Source: Bombus terrestris
Lineage: Eukaryota > Arthropoda > Insecta > Hymenoptera > Apidae
Assembly: GCF_910591885.1 (NCBI RefSeq)
Contig: NW_025963670.1
Span: forward strand, 37,443-101,442
Direction: 5' to 3'
Length of the DNA: 64,000 nt
Shown: piece by piece, positions 13,041-27,900 of the stretch
Layout of the letters: every line of letters begins with the position of its first letter
How positions within the stretch are numbered: position 1 is the stretch's first letter
Translations under genes and position numbers: made by a program
Notes under the pieces: model-generated
Databases searched by the model: none
The model's input: the letters and a program-made list of their open reading frames with translations, nothing else
What the model was told of the DNA's origin: nothing

Positions 13041-16000
13041 TGTCCCACGTTGTCCCACGTTGTCCCACGTTGTCCCACGTTGTCCCACGTTGTCCAACGA
13101 TGTCCAACGGTGTCCCACGTTGTCCCACGTTGTTCCATGGTTTCCCACGTTGTCCCACGTTGTCCCACGTTGTCCCACGGTGTCCAACGATGTCCAACGG
13201 TGTCCAACGGTGTCCAACGGTGTCCCACGTTGTCCCACGTTGTCCCACGTTGTCCCACGGTGTCCAACGATGTCCAACGGTGTCCCACGTTGTCCCACGT
13301 TGTCCCACGTTGTCCCACGTTGTCCCACGTTGTCCCACGATGTCCCACGTTGTCCCACGTTGTCCCACGTTGTCCCACGTTGTCCCACGTTGTCCCACGT
13401 TGTCCCACGTTGTCCCACGTTGTCCCACGTTGTCCCACGTTGTCCCACGTTGTCCCACGTTGTCCCACGTTGTCCCACGGTGTCCAACGATGTCCAACGG
13501 TGTCCAACGGTGTCCAACGGTGTCCAACGATGTCCAACGATGTCCAACGATGTCCAACGGTGTCCAACGATGTCCAACGATGTCCAACGGTATCCCACGA
13601 TGTCCAACGATGTCCAACGATGTCCAACGGTGTCCAACGATGTCCAACGATGTCCAACGGTGTCCAACGGTGTCCCACGGTGTCCAACGGTGTCCCACGT
13701 TGTCCCACGTTGTCCCACGTTGTCCCACGTGGTCCCACGTTGTCCCACGTTGTCCAACGATGTCCAACGGTGTCCCACGTTGTCCCACGTTGTTCCATGG
13801 TTTCCCACGTTGTCCCACGTTGTCCCACGTTGTCCCACGTTGTCCCACGTTGTCCCACGGTGTCCCACGGTGTCCAACGATGTCCAACGGTGTCCCACGT
13901 TGTCCCACGTTGTCCCACGTTGTCCCACGTTGTCCCACGTTGTCCCACGATGTCCCACGTTGTCCCACGTTGTCCCACGTTGTCCCAAGTTGTCCCACGT
14001 TGTCCCACGTTGTCCCACGTTGTCCCACGTGGTCCCACGTGGTCCCACGTTGTCCCACGTTGTCCCACGGTGTCCAACGATGTCCAACGGTGTCCCACGT
14101 TGTCCAACGGTGTCCCACGTTGTCCCACGTTGTCCCACGTTGTCCCACGTTGTCCCACGTTGTCCCACGTTGTCCCACGTTGTCCAACGATGTCCAACGG
14201 TGTCCCACGTTGTCCCACGTTGTTCCATGGTTTCCCACGTTGTCCCACGTTGTCCCACGTTGTCCCACGGTGTCCAACGATGTCCAACGGTGTCCCACGT
14301 TGTCCCACGTTGTCCCACGTTGTCCCACGTTGTCCCACGTTGTCCCACGTTGTCCCACGTTGTCCCACGTTGTCCCACGTTGTCCCACGTTGTCCCACGT
14401 TGTCCCACGTTGTCCCACGTTGTCCCACGTTGTCCCACGTTGTCCCACGTTGTCCCACGTTGTCCCACGGTGTCCAACGATGTCCAACGGTGTCCAACGG
14501 TGTCCAACGGTGTCCAACGATGTCCAACGATGTCCAACGATGTCCAACGGTGTCCAACGATGTCCAACGATGTCCAACGGTATCCCACGATGTCCAACGA
14601 TGTCCAACGATGTCCAACGGTGTCCAACGATGTCCAACGGTGTCCAACGATGTCCCACGTTGTCCAACGATGTCCAACGGTGTCCCACGTTGTCCCACGT
14701 TGTTCCATGGTTTCCCACGTTGTCCCACGTTGTCCCACGTTGTCCCACGTTGTCCCACGTTGTCCCACGGTGTCCCACGGTGTCCAACGATGTCCAACGG
14801 TGTCCCACGTTGTCCCACGTTGTCCCACGTTGTCCCACGTTGTCCCACGTTGTCCCACGGTGTCCCACGTTGTCCCACGTTGTCCCACGTTGTCCCAAGT
14901 TGTCCCACGTTGTCCCACGTTGTCCCACGTTGTCCCACGTGGTCCCACGTTGTCCCACGTTGTCCCACGGTGTCCAACGATGTCCAACGGTGTCCCACGT
15001 TGTCCAACGGTGTCCCACGTTGTCCCACGTTGTCCCACGTTGTCCCACGTTGTCCCACGTTGTCCCACGTTGTCCCACGTTGTCCAACGATGTCCAACGG
15101 TGTCCCACGTTGTCCCACGTTGTTCCATGGTTTCCCACGTTGTCCCACGTTGTCCCACGTTGTCCCACGGTGTCCAACGATGTCCAACGGTGTCCCACGT
15201 TGTCCCACGTTGTCCCACGTTGTCCCACGTTGTCCCACGTTGTCCCACGTTGTCCCACGTTGTCCCACGTTGTCCCACGTTGTCCCACGTTGTCCCACGT
15301 TGTCCCACGTTGTCCCACGGTGTCCAACGGTGTCCAACGATGTCCCACGTTGTCCCACGTTGTCCCACGTTGTCCCACGTTGTCCCACGATGTCCCACGT
15401 TGTCCCACGTTGTCCCACGTTGTCCCACGTTGTCCCACGTTGTCCCACGTTGTCCCACGTTGTCCCACGTTGTCCCACGTTGTCCCACGTTGTCCCACGT
15501 TGTCCCACGTTGTCCCACGGTGTCCAACGATGTCCAACGGTGTCCAGCGATGTCCAACGGTGTCCCACGTTGTCCCACGTTTTCCCACGTTGTCCCACGA
15601 TGTCCCACGTTGTCCCTCGTTGTCCCACGTTGTCCCACGTTGTCCCACGTTGTCCCACGTTGTCCCACGGTGTCCAACGATGTCCAACGGTGTCCAGCGA
15701 TGTCCAACGGTGTCCCACGTTGTCCCACGTTTTCCCACGTTGTCCCACGTTGTCCCACGGTGTCCAACGATGTCCAACGATGTCCAACGGTGTCCCACGT
15801 TGTCCCACGTTGTTCCATGGTTTCCCACGTTGTCCCACGTTGTCCCACGTTGTCCCACGGTGTCCAACGATGTCCAACGGTGTCCAACGGTGTCCAACGG
15901 TGTCCAACGGTGTCCCACGTTGTCCCACGTTGTCCCACGTTGTCCCACGTTGTCCCACGTTGTCCCACGATGTCCCACGTTGTCCCACGTTGTCCCACGT

Positions 16001-17590
16001 TGTCCCACGTTGTCCCACGTTGTCCCACGTTGTCCCACGTTGTCCCACGGTGTCCAACGATGTCCAACGGTGTCCAACGGTGTCCCACGTTGTCCCACGT
16101 TGTCCCACGTTGTCCCACGTTGTCCCACGTTGTCCAACGATGTCCAACGGTGTCCCACGTTGTCCCACGTTGTCCCATGGTTTCCCACGTTGTCCCACGT
16201 TGTCCCACGTTGTCCCACGTTCTCCCACGTTGTCCCACGTGGTCCCACGTTGTCCCACGTTGTCCCACGTTGTCCCACGATGTCCCACGTTGTCCCACGT
16301 TGTCCCACGTTGTCCCACGTTGTCCCACGTTGTCCCACGTTGTCCCACGTGGTCCCACGTTGTCCCACGTTGTCCCACGGTGTCCAACGATGTCCAACGG
16401 TGTCCCACGTTGTCCAACGGTGTCCCACGTTGTCCCACGTTGTCCCACGTTGTCCCACGTTGTCCCACGATGTCCCACGTTGTCCCACGTTGTCCCACGT
16501 TGTCCCACGTTGTCCCACGTTGTCCCACGGTGTCCAACGATGTCCCACGTTGTCCCACGTTGTCCCACGTTGTCCCACGTTGACCCACGATGTCCCACGT
16601 TGTCCCACGTTGTCCCACGTTGTCCCACGTTGTCCCACGTTGTCCAACGATGTCCAACGGTGTCCCACGTTGTCCCACGTTGTTCCATGGTTTCCCACGT
16701 TGTCCCACGTTGTCCCACGTTGTCCCACGGTGTCCAACGATGTCCAACGGTGTCCAACGGTGTCCAACGGTGTCCCACGTTGTCCCACGTTGTCCCACGT
16801 TGTCCCACGGTGTCCAACGATGTCCAACGGTGTCCCACGTTGTCCCACGTTGTCCCACGTTGTCCCACGTTGTCCCACGTTGTCCCACGATGTCCCACGT
16901 TGTCCCACGTTGTCCCACGTTGTCCCACGTTGTCCCACGTTGTCCCACGTTGTCCCACGTTGTCCCACGTTGTCCCACGTTGTCCCACGTTGTCCCACGT
17001 TGTCCCACGTTGTCCCACGTTGTCCCACGGTGTCCAACGATGTCCAACGGTGTCCAACGGTGTCCAACGGTGTCCAACGATGTCCAACGATGTCCAACGA
17101 TGTCCAACGGTGTCCAACGATGTCCAACGATGTCCAACGGTATCCCACGATGTCCAACGATGTCCAACGATGTCCAACGGTGTCCAACGATGTCCAACGA
17201 TGTCCAACGGTGTCCAACGGTGTCCCACGGTGTCCAACGGTGTCCCACGTTGTCCCACGTTGTCCCACGTTGTCCCACGTGGTCCCACGTTGTCCCACGT
17301 TGTCCAACGATGTCCAACGGTGTCCCACGTTGTCCCACGTTGTTCCATGGTTTCCCACGTTGTCCCACGTTGTCCCACGTTGTCCCACGTTGTCCCACGT
17401 TGTCCCACGGTGTCCCACGGTGTCCAACGATGTCCAACGGTGTCCCACGTTGTCCCACGTTGTCCCACGTTGTCCCACGTTGTCCCACGTTGTCCCACGA
17501 TGTCCCACGTTGTCCCACGTTGTCCCACGTTGTCCCAAGTTGTCCCACGTTGTCCCACGTTGTCCCACGTTGTCCCACGTGGTCCCACGT
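13031..17590. repeat. Higher-order repeat, offset 3,550 bp
   Basis: tgacccacga 13031 to 16581, tatcccacga 13591 to 17141, tgtcccaagt 13981 to 17531 and ggtcccacgt 14031 to 17581 all match at 3,550 bp. The first copy has an extra ggtcccacgt directly after (14041). An internal second tatcccacga at 14581 has the context of the 8.5 and 11.1 kb copies, with 310 bp to the next tgtcccaagt instead of 390. The block is therefore a mosaic of two older arrangements. Confidence 0.86.
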
Positions 17591-20500
17591 TGTCCCACGT
17601 TGTCCCACGGTGTCCAACGATGTCCAACGGTGTCCCACGTTGTCCAACGGTGTCCCACGTTGTCCCACGTTGTCCCACGTTGTCCCACGTTGTCCCACGT
17701 TGTCCCACGTTGTCCCACGTTGTCCAACGATGTCCAACGGTGTCCCACGTTGTCCCACGTTGTTCCATGGTTTCCCACGTTGTCCCACGTTGTCCCACGT
17801 TGTCCCACGGTGTCCAACGATGTCCAACGGTGTCCCACGTTGTCCCACGTTGTCCCACGTTGTCCCACGTTGTCCCACGTTGTCCCACGTTGTCCCACGT
17901 TGTCCCACGTTGTCCCACGTTGTCCCACGTTGTCCCACGTTGTCCCACGGTGTCCAACGGTGTCCAACGATGTCCCACGTTGTCCCACGTTGTCCCACGT
18001 TGTCCCACGTTGTCCCACGATGTCCCACGTTGTCCCACGTTGTCCCACGTTGTCCCACGTTGTCCCACGTTGTCCCACGTTGTCCCACGTTGTCCCACGT
18101 TGTCCCACGTTGTCCCACGCTGTCCCACGTTGTCCCACGGTGTCCAACGATGTCCAACGGTGTCCAGCGATGTCCAACGGTGTCCCACGTTGTCCCACGT
18201 TTTCCCACGTTGTCCCACGTTGTCCCACGTTGTCCCTCGTTGTCCCACGTTGTCCCACGTTGTCCCACGTTGTCCCACGTTGTCCCACGGTGTCCAACGA
18301 TGTCCAACGGTGTCCCGCGATGTCCAACGGTGTCCCACGTTGTCCCACGTTTTCCCACGTTGTCCCACGTTGTCCCACGGTGTCCAACGATGTCCAACGA
18401 TGTCCAACGGTGTCCCACGTTGTCCCACGTTGTTCCATGGTTTCCCACGTTGTCCCACGTTGTCCCACGTTGTCCCACGGTGTCCAACGATGTCCAACGG
18501 TGTCCAACGGTGTCCAACGGTGTCCAACGGTGTCCCACGTTGTCCCACGTTGTCCCACGTTGTCCCACGTTGTCCCACGTTGTCCCACGATGTCCCACGT
18601 TGTCCCACGTTGTCCCACGTTGTCCCACGTTGTCCCACGTTGTCCCACGTTGTCCCACGTTGTCCCACGTTGTCCCACGGTGTCCAACGATGTCCAACGG
18701 TGTCCAACGGTGTCCCACGTTGTCCCACGTTGTCCCACGTTGTCCCACGTTGTCCCACGTTGTCCAACGATGTCCAACGGTGTCCCACGTTGTCCCACGT
18801 TGTTCCATGGTTTCCCACGTTGTCCCACGTTGTCCCACGTTGTCCCACGTTCTCCCACGTTGTCCCACGGTGTCCCACGGTGTCCAACTATGTCCAACGG
18901 TGTCCCACGTTGTCCCACGTTGTCCCACGATGTCCCACGTTGTCCCACGTTGTCCCACGTTGTCCCACGTTGTCCCACGTTGTCCCACGTTGTCCCACGT
19001 GGTCCCACGTTGTCCCACGTTGTCCCACGGTGTCCAACGATGTCCAACGGTGTCCCACGTTGTCCAACGGTGTCCCACGTTGTCCCACGTTGTCCCACGT
19101 TGTCCCACGTTGTCCCACGATGTCCCACGTTGTCCCACGTTGTCCCACGTTGTCCCACGTTGTCCCACGTTGTCCCACGGTGTCCAACGATGTCCCACGT
19201 TGTCCCACGTTGTCCCACGTTGTCCCACGATGTCCCACGTTGTCCCACGTTGTCCCACGTTGTCCCACGTTGTCCCACGTTGTCCCACGTTGTCCCACGT
19301 TGTCCAACGATGTCCAACGGTGTCCCACGTTGTCCCACGTTGTTCCATGTTTTCCCACGTTGTCCCACGTTGTCCCACGTTGTCCCACGGTGTCCAACGA
19401 TGTCCAACGGTGTCCAACGGTGTCCAACGGTGTCCAACGGTGTCCCACGTTGTCCCACGTTGTCCCACGTTGTCCCACGGTGTCCAACGATGTCCAACGG
19501 TGTCCCACGTTGTCCCACGTTGTCCCACGTTGTCCCACGTTGTCCCACGTTGTCCCACGTTGTCCCACGTTGTCCCACGTTGTCCCACGGTGTCCAACGA
19601 TGTCCCACGTTGTCCCACGTTGTCCCACGTTGTCCCACGTTGTCCCACGTTGTCCAACGATGTCCAACGGTGTCCCACGTTGTCCCACGTTGTTCCATGG
19701 TTTCCCACGTTGTCCCACGTTGTCCCACGTTGTCCCACGGTGTCCAACGATGTCCAACGGTGTCCAACGGTGTCCAACGGTGTCCAACGGTGTCCCACGT
19801 TGTCCCACGTTGTCCCACGTTGTCCCACGGTGTCCAACGATGTCCAACGGTGTCCCACGTTGTCCCACGTTGTCCCACGTTGTCCCACGTTGTCCCACGT
19901 TGTCCCACGATGTCCCACGTTGTCCCACGTTGTCCCACGTTGTCCCACGTTGTCCCACGTTGTCCCACGGTGTCCAACGGTGTCCAACGATGTCCCACGT
20001 TGTCCCACGTTTTCCCACGTTGTCCCACGTTGTCCCACGGTGTCCAACGATGTCCAACGATGTCCAAAGGTGTCCCACGTTGTCCCACGTTGTTCCATGG
20101 TTTCCCACGTTGTCCCACGTTGTCCCACGTTGTCCCACGGTGTCCAACGATGTCCAACGGTGTCCAACGGTGTCCAACGGTGTCCAACGGTGTCCCACGT
20201 TGTTCCATGGTTTCCCACGTTGTCCCACGTTGTCCCACGTTGTCCCACGTTGTCCAACGATGTCCAACGGTGTCCCACGTTGTCCCACGTTGTTCCATGG
20301 TTTCCCACGTTGTCCCACGTTGTCCCACGTTGTCCCACGGTGTCCAACGATGTCCAACGGTGTCCAACGGTGTCCAACGGTGTCCCACGTTGTCCCACGT
20401 TGTCCCACGTTGTCCCACGGTGTCCAACGATGTCCAACGGTGTCCCACGTTGTCCCACGTTGTCCCACGTTGTCCCACGTTGTCCCACGTTGTCCCACGA

Positions 20501-23500
20501 TGTCCCACGTTGTCCCACGTTGTCCCACGTTGTCCCACGTTGTCCCACGTTGTCCCACGTTGTCCCACGTTGTCCCACGTTGTCCCACGTTGTCCCACGT
20601 TGTCCCACGTTGTCCCACGTTGTCCCACGTTGTCCCACGGTGTCCAACGATGTCCAACGGTGTCCAACGGTGTCCAACGGTGTCCAACGATGTCCAACGA
20701 TGTCCAACGATGTCCAACGGTGTCCAACGATGTCCAACGATGTCCAACGGTATCCCACGATGTCCAACGATGTCCAACGATGTCCAACGGTGTCCAACGA
20801 TGTCCAACGATGTCCAACGGTGTCCAACGGTGTCCCACGGTGTCCAACGGTGTCCCACGTTGTCCCACGTTGTCCCACGTTGTCCCACGTGGTCCCACGT
20901 TGTCCCACGTTGTCCAACGATGTCCAACGGTGTCCCACGTTGTCCCACGTTGTTCCATGGTTTCCCACGTTGTCCCACGTTGTCCCACGTTGTCCCACGT
21001 TGTCCCACGTTGTCCCACGGTGTCCCACGGTGTCCAACGATGTCCAACGGTGTCCCACGTTGTCCCACGTTGTCCCACGTTGTCCCACGTTGTCCCACGT
21101 TGTCCCACGATGTCCCACGTTGTCCCACGTTGTCCCACGTTGTCCCAAGTTGTCCCACGTTGTCCCACGTTGTCCCACGTTGTCCCACGTGGTCCCACGT
21201 TGTCCCACGTTGTCCCACGGTGTCCAACGATGTCCAACGGTGTCCCACGTTGTCCAACGGTGTCCCACGTTGTCCCACGTTGTCCCACGTTGTCCCACGT
21301 TGTCCCACGTTGTCCCACGTTGTCCCACGTTGTCCAACGATGTCCAACGGTGTCCCACGTTGTCCCACGTTGTTCCATGGTTTCCCACGTTGTCCCACGT
21401 TGTCCCACGTTGTCCCACGGTGTCCAACGATGTCCAACGGTGTCCCACGTTGTCCCACGTTGTCCCACGTTGTCCCACGTTGTCCCACGTTGTCCCACGT
21501 TGTCCCACGTTGTCCCACGTTGTCCCACGTTGTCCCACGTTGTCCCACGGTGTCCCACGGTGTCCAACGATGTCCCACGTTGTCCCACGTTGTCCCACGT
21601 TGTCCCACGTTGTCCCACGATGTCCCACGTTGTCCCACGTTGTCCCACGTTGTCCCACGTTGTCCCACGTTGTCCCACGTTGTCCCACGTTGTCCCACGT
21701 TGTCCCACGTTGTCCCACGCTGTCCCACGTTGTCCCACGGTGTCCAACGATGTCCAACGGTGTCCAGCGATGTCCAACGGTGTCCCACGTTGTCCCACGT
21801 TTTCCCACGTTGTCCCACGTTGTCCCACGTTGTCCCTCGTTGTCCCACGTTGTCCCACGTTGTCCCACGTTGTCCCACGTTGTCCCACGGTGTCCAACGA
21901 TGTCCAACGGTGTCCAGCGATGTCCAACGGTGTCCCACGTTGTCCCACGTTTTCCCACGTTGTCCCACGTTGTCCCACGGTGTCCAACGATGTCCAACGA
22001 TGTCCAACGGTGTCCCACGTTGTCCCACGTTGTTCCATGGTTTCCCACGTTGTCCCACGTTGTCCCACGTTGTCCCACGGTGTCCAACGATGTCCAACGG
22101 TGTCCAACGGTGTCCAACGGTGTCCAACGGTGTCCCACGTTGTCCCACGTTGTCCCACGTTGTCCCACGTTGTCCCACGTTGTCCCACGATGTCCCACGT
22201 TGTCCCACGTTGTCCCACGTTGTCCCACGTTGTCCCACGTTGTCCCACGTTGTCCCACGTTGTCCCACGTTGTCCCACGGTGTCCAACGATGTCCAACGG
22301 TGTCCAACGGTGTCCCACGTTGTCCCACGTTGTCCCACGTTGTCCCACGTTGTCCCACGTTGTCCAACGATGTCCAACGGTGTCCCACGTTGTCCCACGT
22401 TGTTCCATGGTTTCCCACGTTGTCCCACGTTGTCCCACGTTGTCCCACGTTCTCCCACGTTGTCCCACGGTGTCCCACGGTGTCCAACTATGTCCAACGG
22501 TGTCCCACGTTGTCCCACGTTGTCCCACGATGTCCCACGTTGTCCCACGTTGTCCCACGTTGTCCCACGTTGTCCCACGTTGTCCCACGTTGTCCCACGT
22601 GGTCCCACGTTGTCCCACGTTGTCCCACGGTGTCCAACGATGTCCAACGGTGTCCCACGTTGTCCAACGGTGTCCCACGTTGTCCCACGTTGTCCCACGT
22701 TGTCCCACGTTGTCCCACGTTGTCCCACGTTGTCCCACGTTGTCCCACGTTGTCCCACGTTGTCCCACGTTGTCCCACGGTGTCCAACGATGTCCCACGT
22801 TGTCCCACGTTGTCCCACGTTGTCCCACGATGTCCCACGTTGTCCCACGTTGTCCCACGTTGTCCCACGTTGTCCCACGTTGTCCCACGTTGTCCCACGT
22901 TGTCCAACGATGTCCAACGGTGTCCCACGTTGTCCCACGTTGTTCCATGTTTTCCCACGTTGTCCCACGTTGTCCCACGTTGTCCCACGGTGTCCAACGA
23001 TGTCCAACGGTGTCCAACGGTGTCCAACGGTGTCCAACGGTGTCCCACGTTGTCCCACGTTGTCCCACGTTGTCCCACGGTGTCCAACGATGTCCAACGG
23101 TGTCCCACGTTGTCCCACGTTGTCCCACGTTGTCCCACGTTGTCCCACGTTGTCCCACGATGTCCCACGTTGTCCCACGTTGTCCCACGGTGTCCAACGA
23201 TGTCCCACGTTGTCCCACGTTGTCCCACGTTGTCCCACGTTGTCCCACGTTGTCCAACGATGTCCAACGGTGTCCCACGTTGTCCCACGTTGTTCCATGG
23301 TTTCCCACGTTGTCCCACGTTGTCCCACGTTGTCCCACGGTGTCCAACGATGTCCAACGGTGTCCAACGGTGTCCAACGGTGTCCAACGGTGTCCCACGT
23401 TGTCCCACGTTGTCCCACGTTGTCCCACGGTGTCCAACGATGTCCAACGGTGTCCCACGTTGTCCCACGTTGTCCCACGTTGTCCCACGTTGTCCCACGT

Positions 23501-23600
23501 TGTCCCACGATGTCCCACGTTGTCCCACGTTGTCCCACGTTGTCCCACGTTGTCCCACGTTGTCCCACGTTGTCCCACGTTGTCCCACGTTGTCCCACGT
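16641..23600. repeat. Higher-order repeat, offset 3,600-3,610 bp
   Basis: Matches at 3,610 bp: tatcccacga 17141/20751, tgtcccaagt 17531/21141, ggtcccacgt 17581/21191. Matches at 3,600 bp: tgtcccacgc 18111/21711, tgtccctcgt 18231/21831, tctcccacgt 18851/22451, tgtccaacta 18881/22481, tgttccatgt 19341/22941. The two copies span nearly the full period. They differ by one whole unit near 17.9/21.5 kb and by a few substitutions, for example tgtcccgcga at 18311 against tgtccagcga at 21911. This is among the clearest duplications in the window. Confidence 0.92.
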
Positions 23601-24910
23601 TGTCCCACGTTGTCCCACGTTGTCCCACGTTGTCCCACGTTGTCCCACGTTGTCCCACGTTGTCCCACGGTGTCCAACGATGTCCAACGGTGTCCAACGG
23701 TGTCCCACGGTGTCCAACGGTGTCCCACGTTGTCCCACGTTGTCCCACGTTGTCCCACGTTGTCCCACGTTGTCCCACGTTGTTCCATGGTTTCCCACGT
23801 TGTCCCACGTTGTCCCACGTTGTCCCACGGTGTCCAACGATGTCCAACGGTGTCCAACGGTGTCCAACGGTGTCCAACGGTGTCCCACGTTGTCCCACGT
23901 TGTCCCACGTTGTCCCACGATGTCCCACGTTGTCCCACGTTGTCCCACGTTGTCCCACGTTGTCCCACGTTGTCCCACGTTGTCCCACGTTGTCCCACGG
24001 TGTCCAACGATGTCCAACGGTGTCCAACGGTGTCCCACGGTGTCCAACGGTGTCCCACGTTGTCCCACGTTGTCCCACGTTGTCCCACGTTGTCCCACGT
24101 TGTCCCACGTTGTCCCACGTTGTCCCACGTTTTCCCACGTTGTCCCACGTTGTCCCACGTTGTCCCACGTTGTCCCACGTTGTCCCACGTTGTCCCACGT
24201 TGTCCCACGTTGTCCCACGTTGTCCCACGGTGTCCAACGATGTCCAACGGTGTCCAACGGTGTCCCACGGTGTCCAACGGTGTCCCACGTTGTCCCACGT
24301 TGTCCCACGTTGTCCCACGTTGTCCCACGTTGTCCCACGTTGTCCCACGTTGTCCAACGATGTCCAACGGTGTCCCACGTTGTCCCACGTTGTTCCATGG
24401 TTTCCCACGTTGTCCCACGTTGTCCCACGTTGTCCCACGGTGTCCAACGATGTCCAACGGTGTCCCACGGTGTCCAACGATGTCCAACGGTGTCCAACGG
24501 TGTCCAACGGTGTCCAACGGTGTCCCACGTTGTCCCACGTTGTCCCACGTTGTCCCACGATGTCCCACGTTGTCCCACGTTGTCCCACGTTGTCCCACGT
24601 TGTCCCACGTTGTCCCACGTTGTCCCACGTTGTCCCACGGTGTCCAACGATGTCCAACGGTGTCCAACGGTGTCCCACGGTGTCCCACGTTGTCCCACGT
24701 TGTCCCACGTTGTCCCACGTTTTCCCACGTTGTCCCACGTTGTCCCACGTTGTCCCACGTTGTCCCACGTTGTCCCACGTTGTCCCACGTTGTCCCACGT
24801 TGTCCCACGTTGTCCCACGGTGTCCAACGATGTCCAACGGTGTCCAACGGTGTCCCACGGTGTCCAACGGTGTCCAACGATGTCCAACGTTGTCCCACGT
24901 TGTCCCACGT

Positions 24911-27900
24911 TGTTCCATGGTTTCCCACGTTGTCCCACGTTGTCCCACGTTGTCCCACGGTGTCCAACGATGTCCAACGGTGTCCAACGGTGTCCAACGG
25001 TGTCCAACGGTGTCCCACGTTGTCCCACGTTGTCCCACGATGTCCCACGTTGTCCCACGTTGTTCCATGGTTTCCCACGTTGTCCCACGTTGTCCCACGT
25101 TGTCCCACGGTGTCCAACGATGTCCAACGGTGTCCAACGGTGTCCAACGGTGTCCAACGGTGTCCCACGTTGTCCCACGTTGTCCCACGTTGTCCCACGT
25201 TGTCCCACGATGTCCCACGTTGTCCCACGATGTCCCACGTTGTCCCACGTTGTCCCACGTGGTCCCACGTTGTCCCACGTTGTCCAACGGTGTCCAACGG
25301 TGTCCCACGTTGTCCCACGTTGTCCCACGTTGTCCCACGTTGTCCCACGGTGTCCAACGATGTCCAACGGTGTCCCACGTTGTCCCACGTTGTCCCACGT
25401 TGTCCCACGATGTCCCACGTTGTCCCACGTTGTCCCACGTTGTCCCACGTTGTCCCACGTTGTCCCACGGTGTCCAACGATGTCCAACGGTGTCCAACGG
25501 TGTCCAACGGTGTCCAACGGTGTCCCAAGTTGTCCCACGTTGTCCCACGTTGTCCCACGGTGTCCAACGATGTCCAACGGTGTCCCACGTTGTCCCACGG
25601 TGTCCAACGATGTCCAACGGTGTCCCACGTTGTCCAACGGTGTCCCACGTTGTCCCACGTTGTCCCACGTTGTCCCACGTTGTCCCACGTTGTCCCACGT
25701 TGTCCCACGTTGTCCCACGTTGTCCCACGTTGTCCCACGTTGTCCCACGGTGTCCAACGATGTCCAACGGTGTCCAACGGTGTCCCACGGTGTCCAACGG
25801 TGTCCCACGTTGTCCCACGTTGTCCCACGTTGTCCCACGTTGTCCCACGTTGTCCCACGTTGTCCCACGTTGTCCAACGATGTCCAACGGTGTCCCACGT
25901 TGTCCCACGTTGTTCCATGGTTTCCCACGTTGTCCCACGTTGTCCCACGTTGTCCCACGTTCTCCCACGTTGTCCCACGGTGTCCCACGGTGTCCAACTA
26001 TGTCCAACGGTGTCCCACGTTGTCCCACGTTGTCCCACGATGTCCCACGTTGTCCCACGTTGTCCCACGTTGTCCCACGTTGTCCCACGTTGTCCCACGT
26101 GGTCCCACGTTGTCCCACGTTGTCCCACGTTGTCCCACGTTGTCCCACGTTGTCCCACGTTGTCCCACGGTGTCCAACGTTGTCCCACGTTGTCCCACGT
26201 TGTCCCACGTTGTCCCACGTTGTCCCACGATGTCCCACGTTGTCCCACGTTGTCCCACGTTGTCCCACGTTGTCCCACGTTGTCCCACGTTGTCCAACGA
26301 TGTCCAACGGTGTCCCACGTTGTCCCACGTTGTTCCATGGTTTCCCACGTTGTCCCACGTTGTCCCACGTTGTCCCACGGTGTCCAACGATGTCCAACGG
26401 TGTCCAACGGTGTCCAACGGTGTCCAACGGTGTCCCACGTTGTCCCACGTTGTCCCACGTTGTCCCACGGTGTCCAACGATGTCCAACGGTGTCCCACGT
26501 TGTCCCACGTTGTCCCACGTTGTCCCACGTTGTCCCACGTTGTCCCACGATGTCCCACGTTGTCCCACGTTGTCCCACGTTGTCCCACGTTGTCCCACGT
26601 TGTCCCACGTTGTCCCACGTTGTCCCACGTTGTCCCACGTTGTCCCACGTTGTCCCACGTTGTCCCACGTTGTCCCACGTTGTCCCACGTTGTCCCACGG
26701 TGTCCAACGGTGTCCAACGATGTCCCACGTTGTCCCACGTTTTCCCACGTTGTCCCACGTTGTCCCACGGTATCCAACGATGTCCAACGATGTCCAACGG
26801 TGTCCCACGTTGTCCCACGTTGTTCCATGGTTTCCCACGTTGTCCCACGTTGTCCCACGTTGTCCCACGGTGTCCAACGATGTCCAACGGTGTCCAACGG
26901 TGTCCAACGGTGTCCAACGGTGTCCCACGTTGTCCCACGTTGTCCCACGTTGTCCCACGATGTCCCACGTTGTCCCACGTTGTCCCACGTTGTCCCACGT
27001 TGTCCCACGTTGTCCCACGTTGTCCCACGGTGTCCAACGATGTCCAACGGTGTCCAACGGTGTCCCACGGTGTCCAACGGTGTCCCACGTTGTCCCACGT
27101 TGTCCCACGTTGTCCCACGTTGTCCCACGTTGTCCCACGTTGTCCCACGTTGTCCAACGATGTCCAACGGTGTCCCACGTTGTCCCACGTTGTTCCATGG
27201 TTTCCCACGTTGTCCCACGTTGTCCCACGTTGTTCCATGGTTTCCCACGTTGTCCCACGTTGTCCCACGTTGTCCCACGGTGTCCAACGATGTCCAACGG
27301 TGTCCAACGGTGTCCAACGGTGTCCAACGGTGTCCCACGTTGTCCCACGTTGTCCCACGATGTCCCACGTTGTCCCACGTTGTTCCATGGTTTCCCACGT
27401 TGTCCCACGTTGTCCCACGTTGTCCCACGGTGTCCAACGATGTCCAACGGTGTCCAACGGTGTCCAACGGTGTCCAACGGTGTCCCACGTTGTCCCACGT
27501 TGTCCCACGTTGTCCCACGTTGTCCCACGATGTCCCACGTTGTCCCACGATGTCCCACGTTGTCCCACGTTGTCCCACGTGGTCCCACGTTGTCCCACGT
27601 TGTCCAACGGTGTCCAACGGTGTCCCACGTTGTCCCACGTTGTCCCACGTTGTCCCACGTTGTCCCACGGTGTCCAACGATGTCCAACGGTGTCCCACGT
27701 TGTCCCACGTTGTCCCACGTTGTCCCACGATGTCCCACGTTGTCCCACGTTGTCCCACGTTGTCCCACGTTGTCCCACGTTGTCCCACGGTGTCCAACGA
27801 TGTCCAACGGTGTCCAACGGTGTCCAACGGTGTCCAACGGTGTCCCAAGTTGTCCCACGTTGTCCCACGTTGTCCCACGGTGTCCAACGATGTCCAACGG

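Noticed and set aside
14031..14050. Two adjacent ggtcccacgt units as a special junction
   Set aside because: Only one such doublet was noticed, and it fits a single-unit duplication inside the 3.55-kb repeat. No further structure surrounds it.
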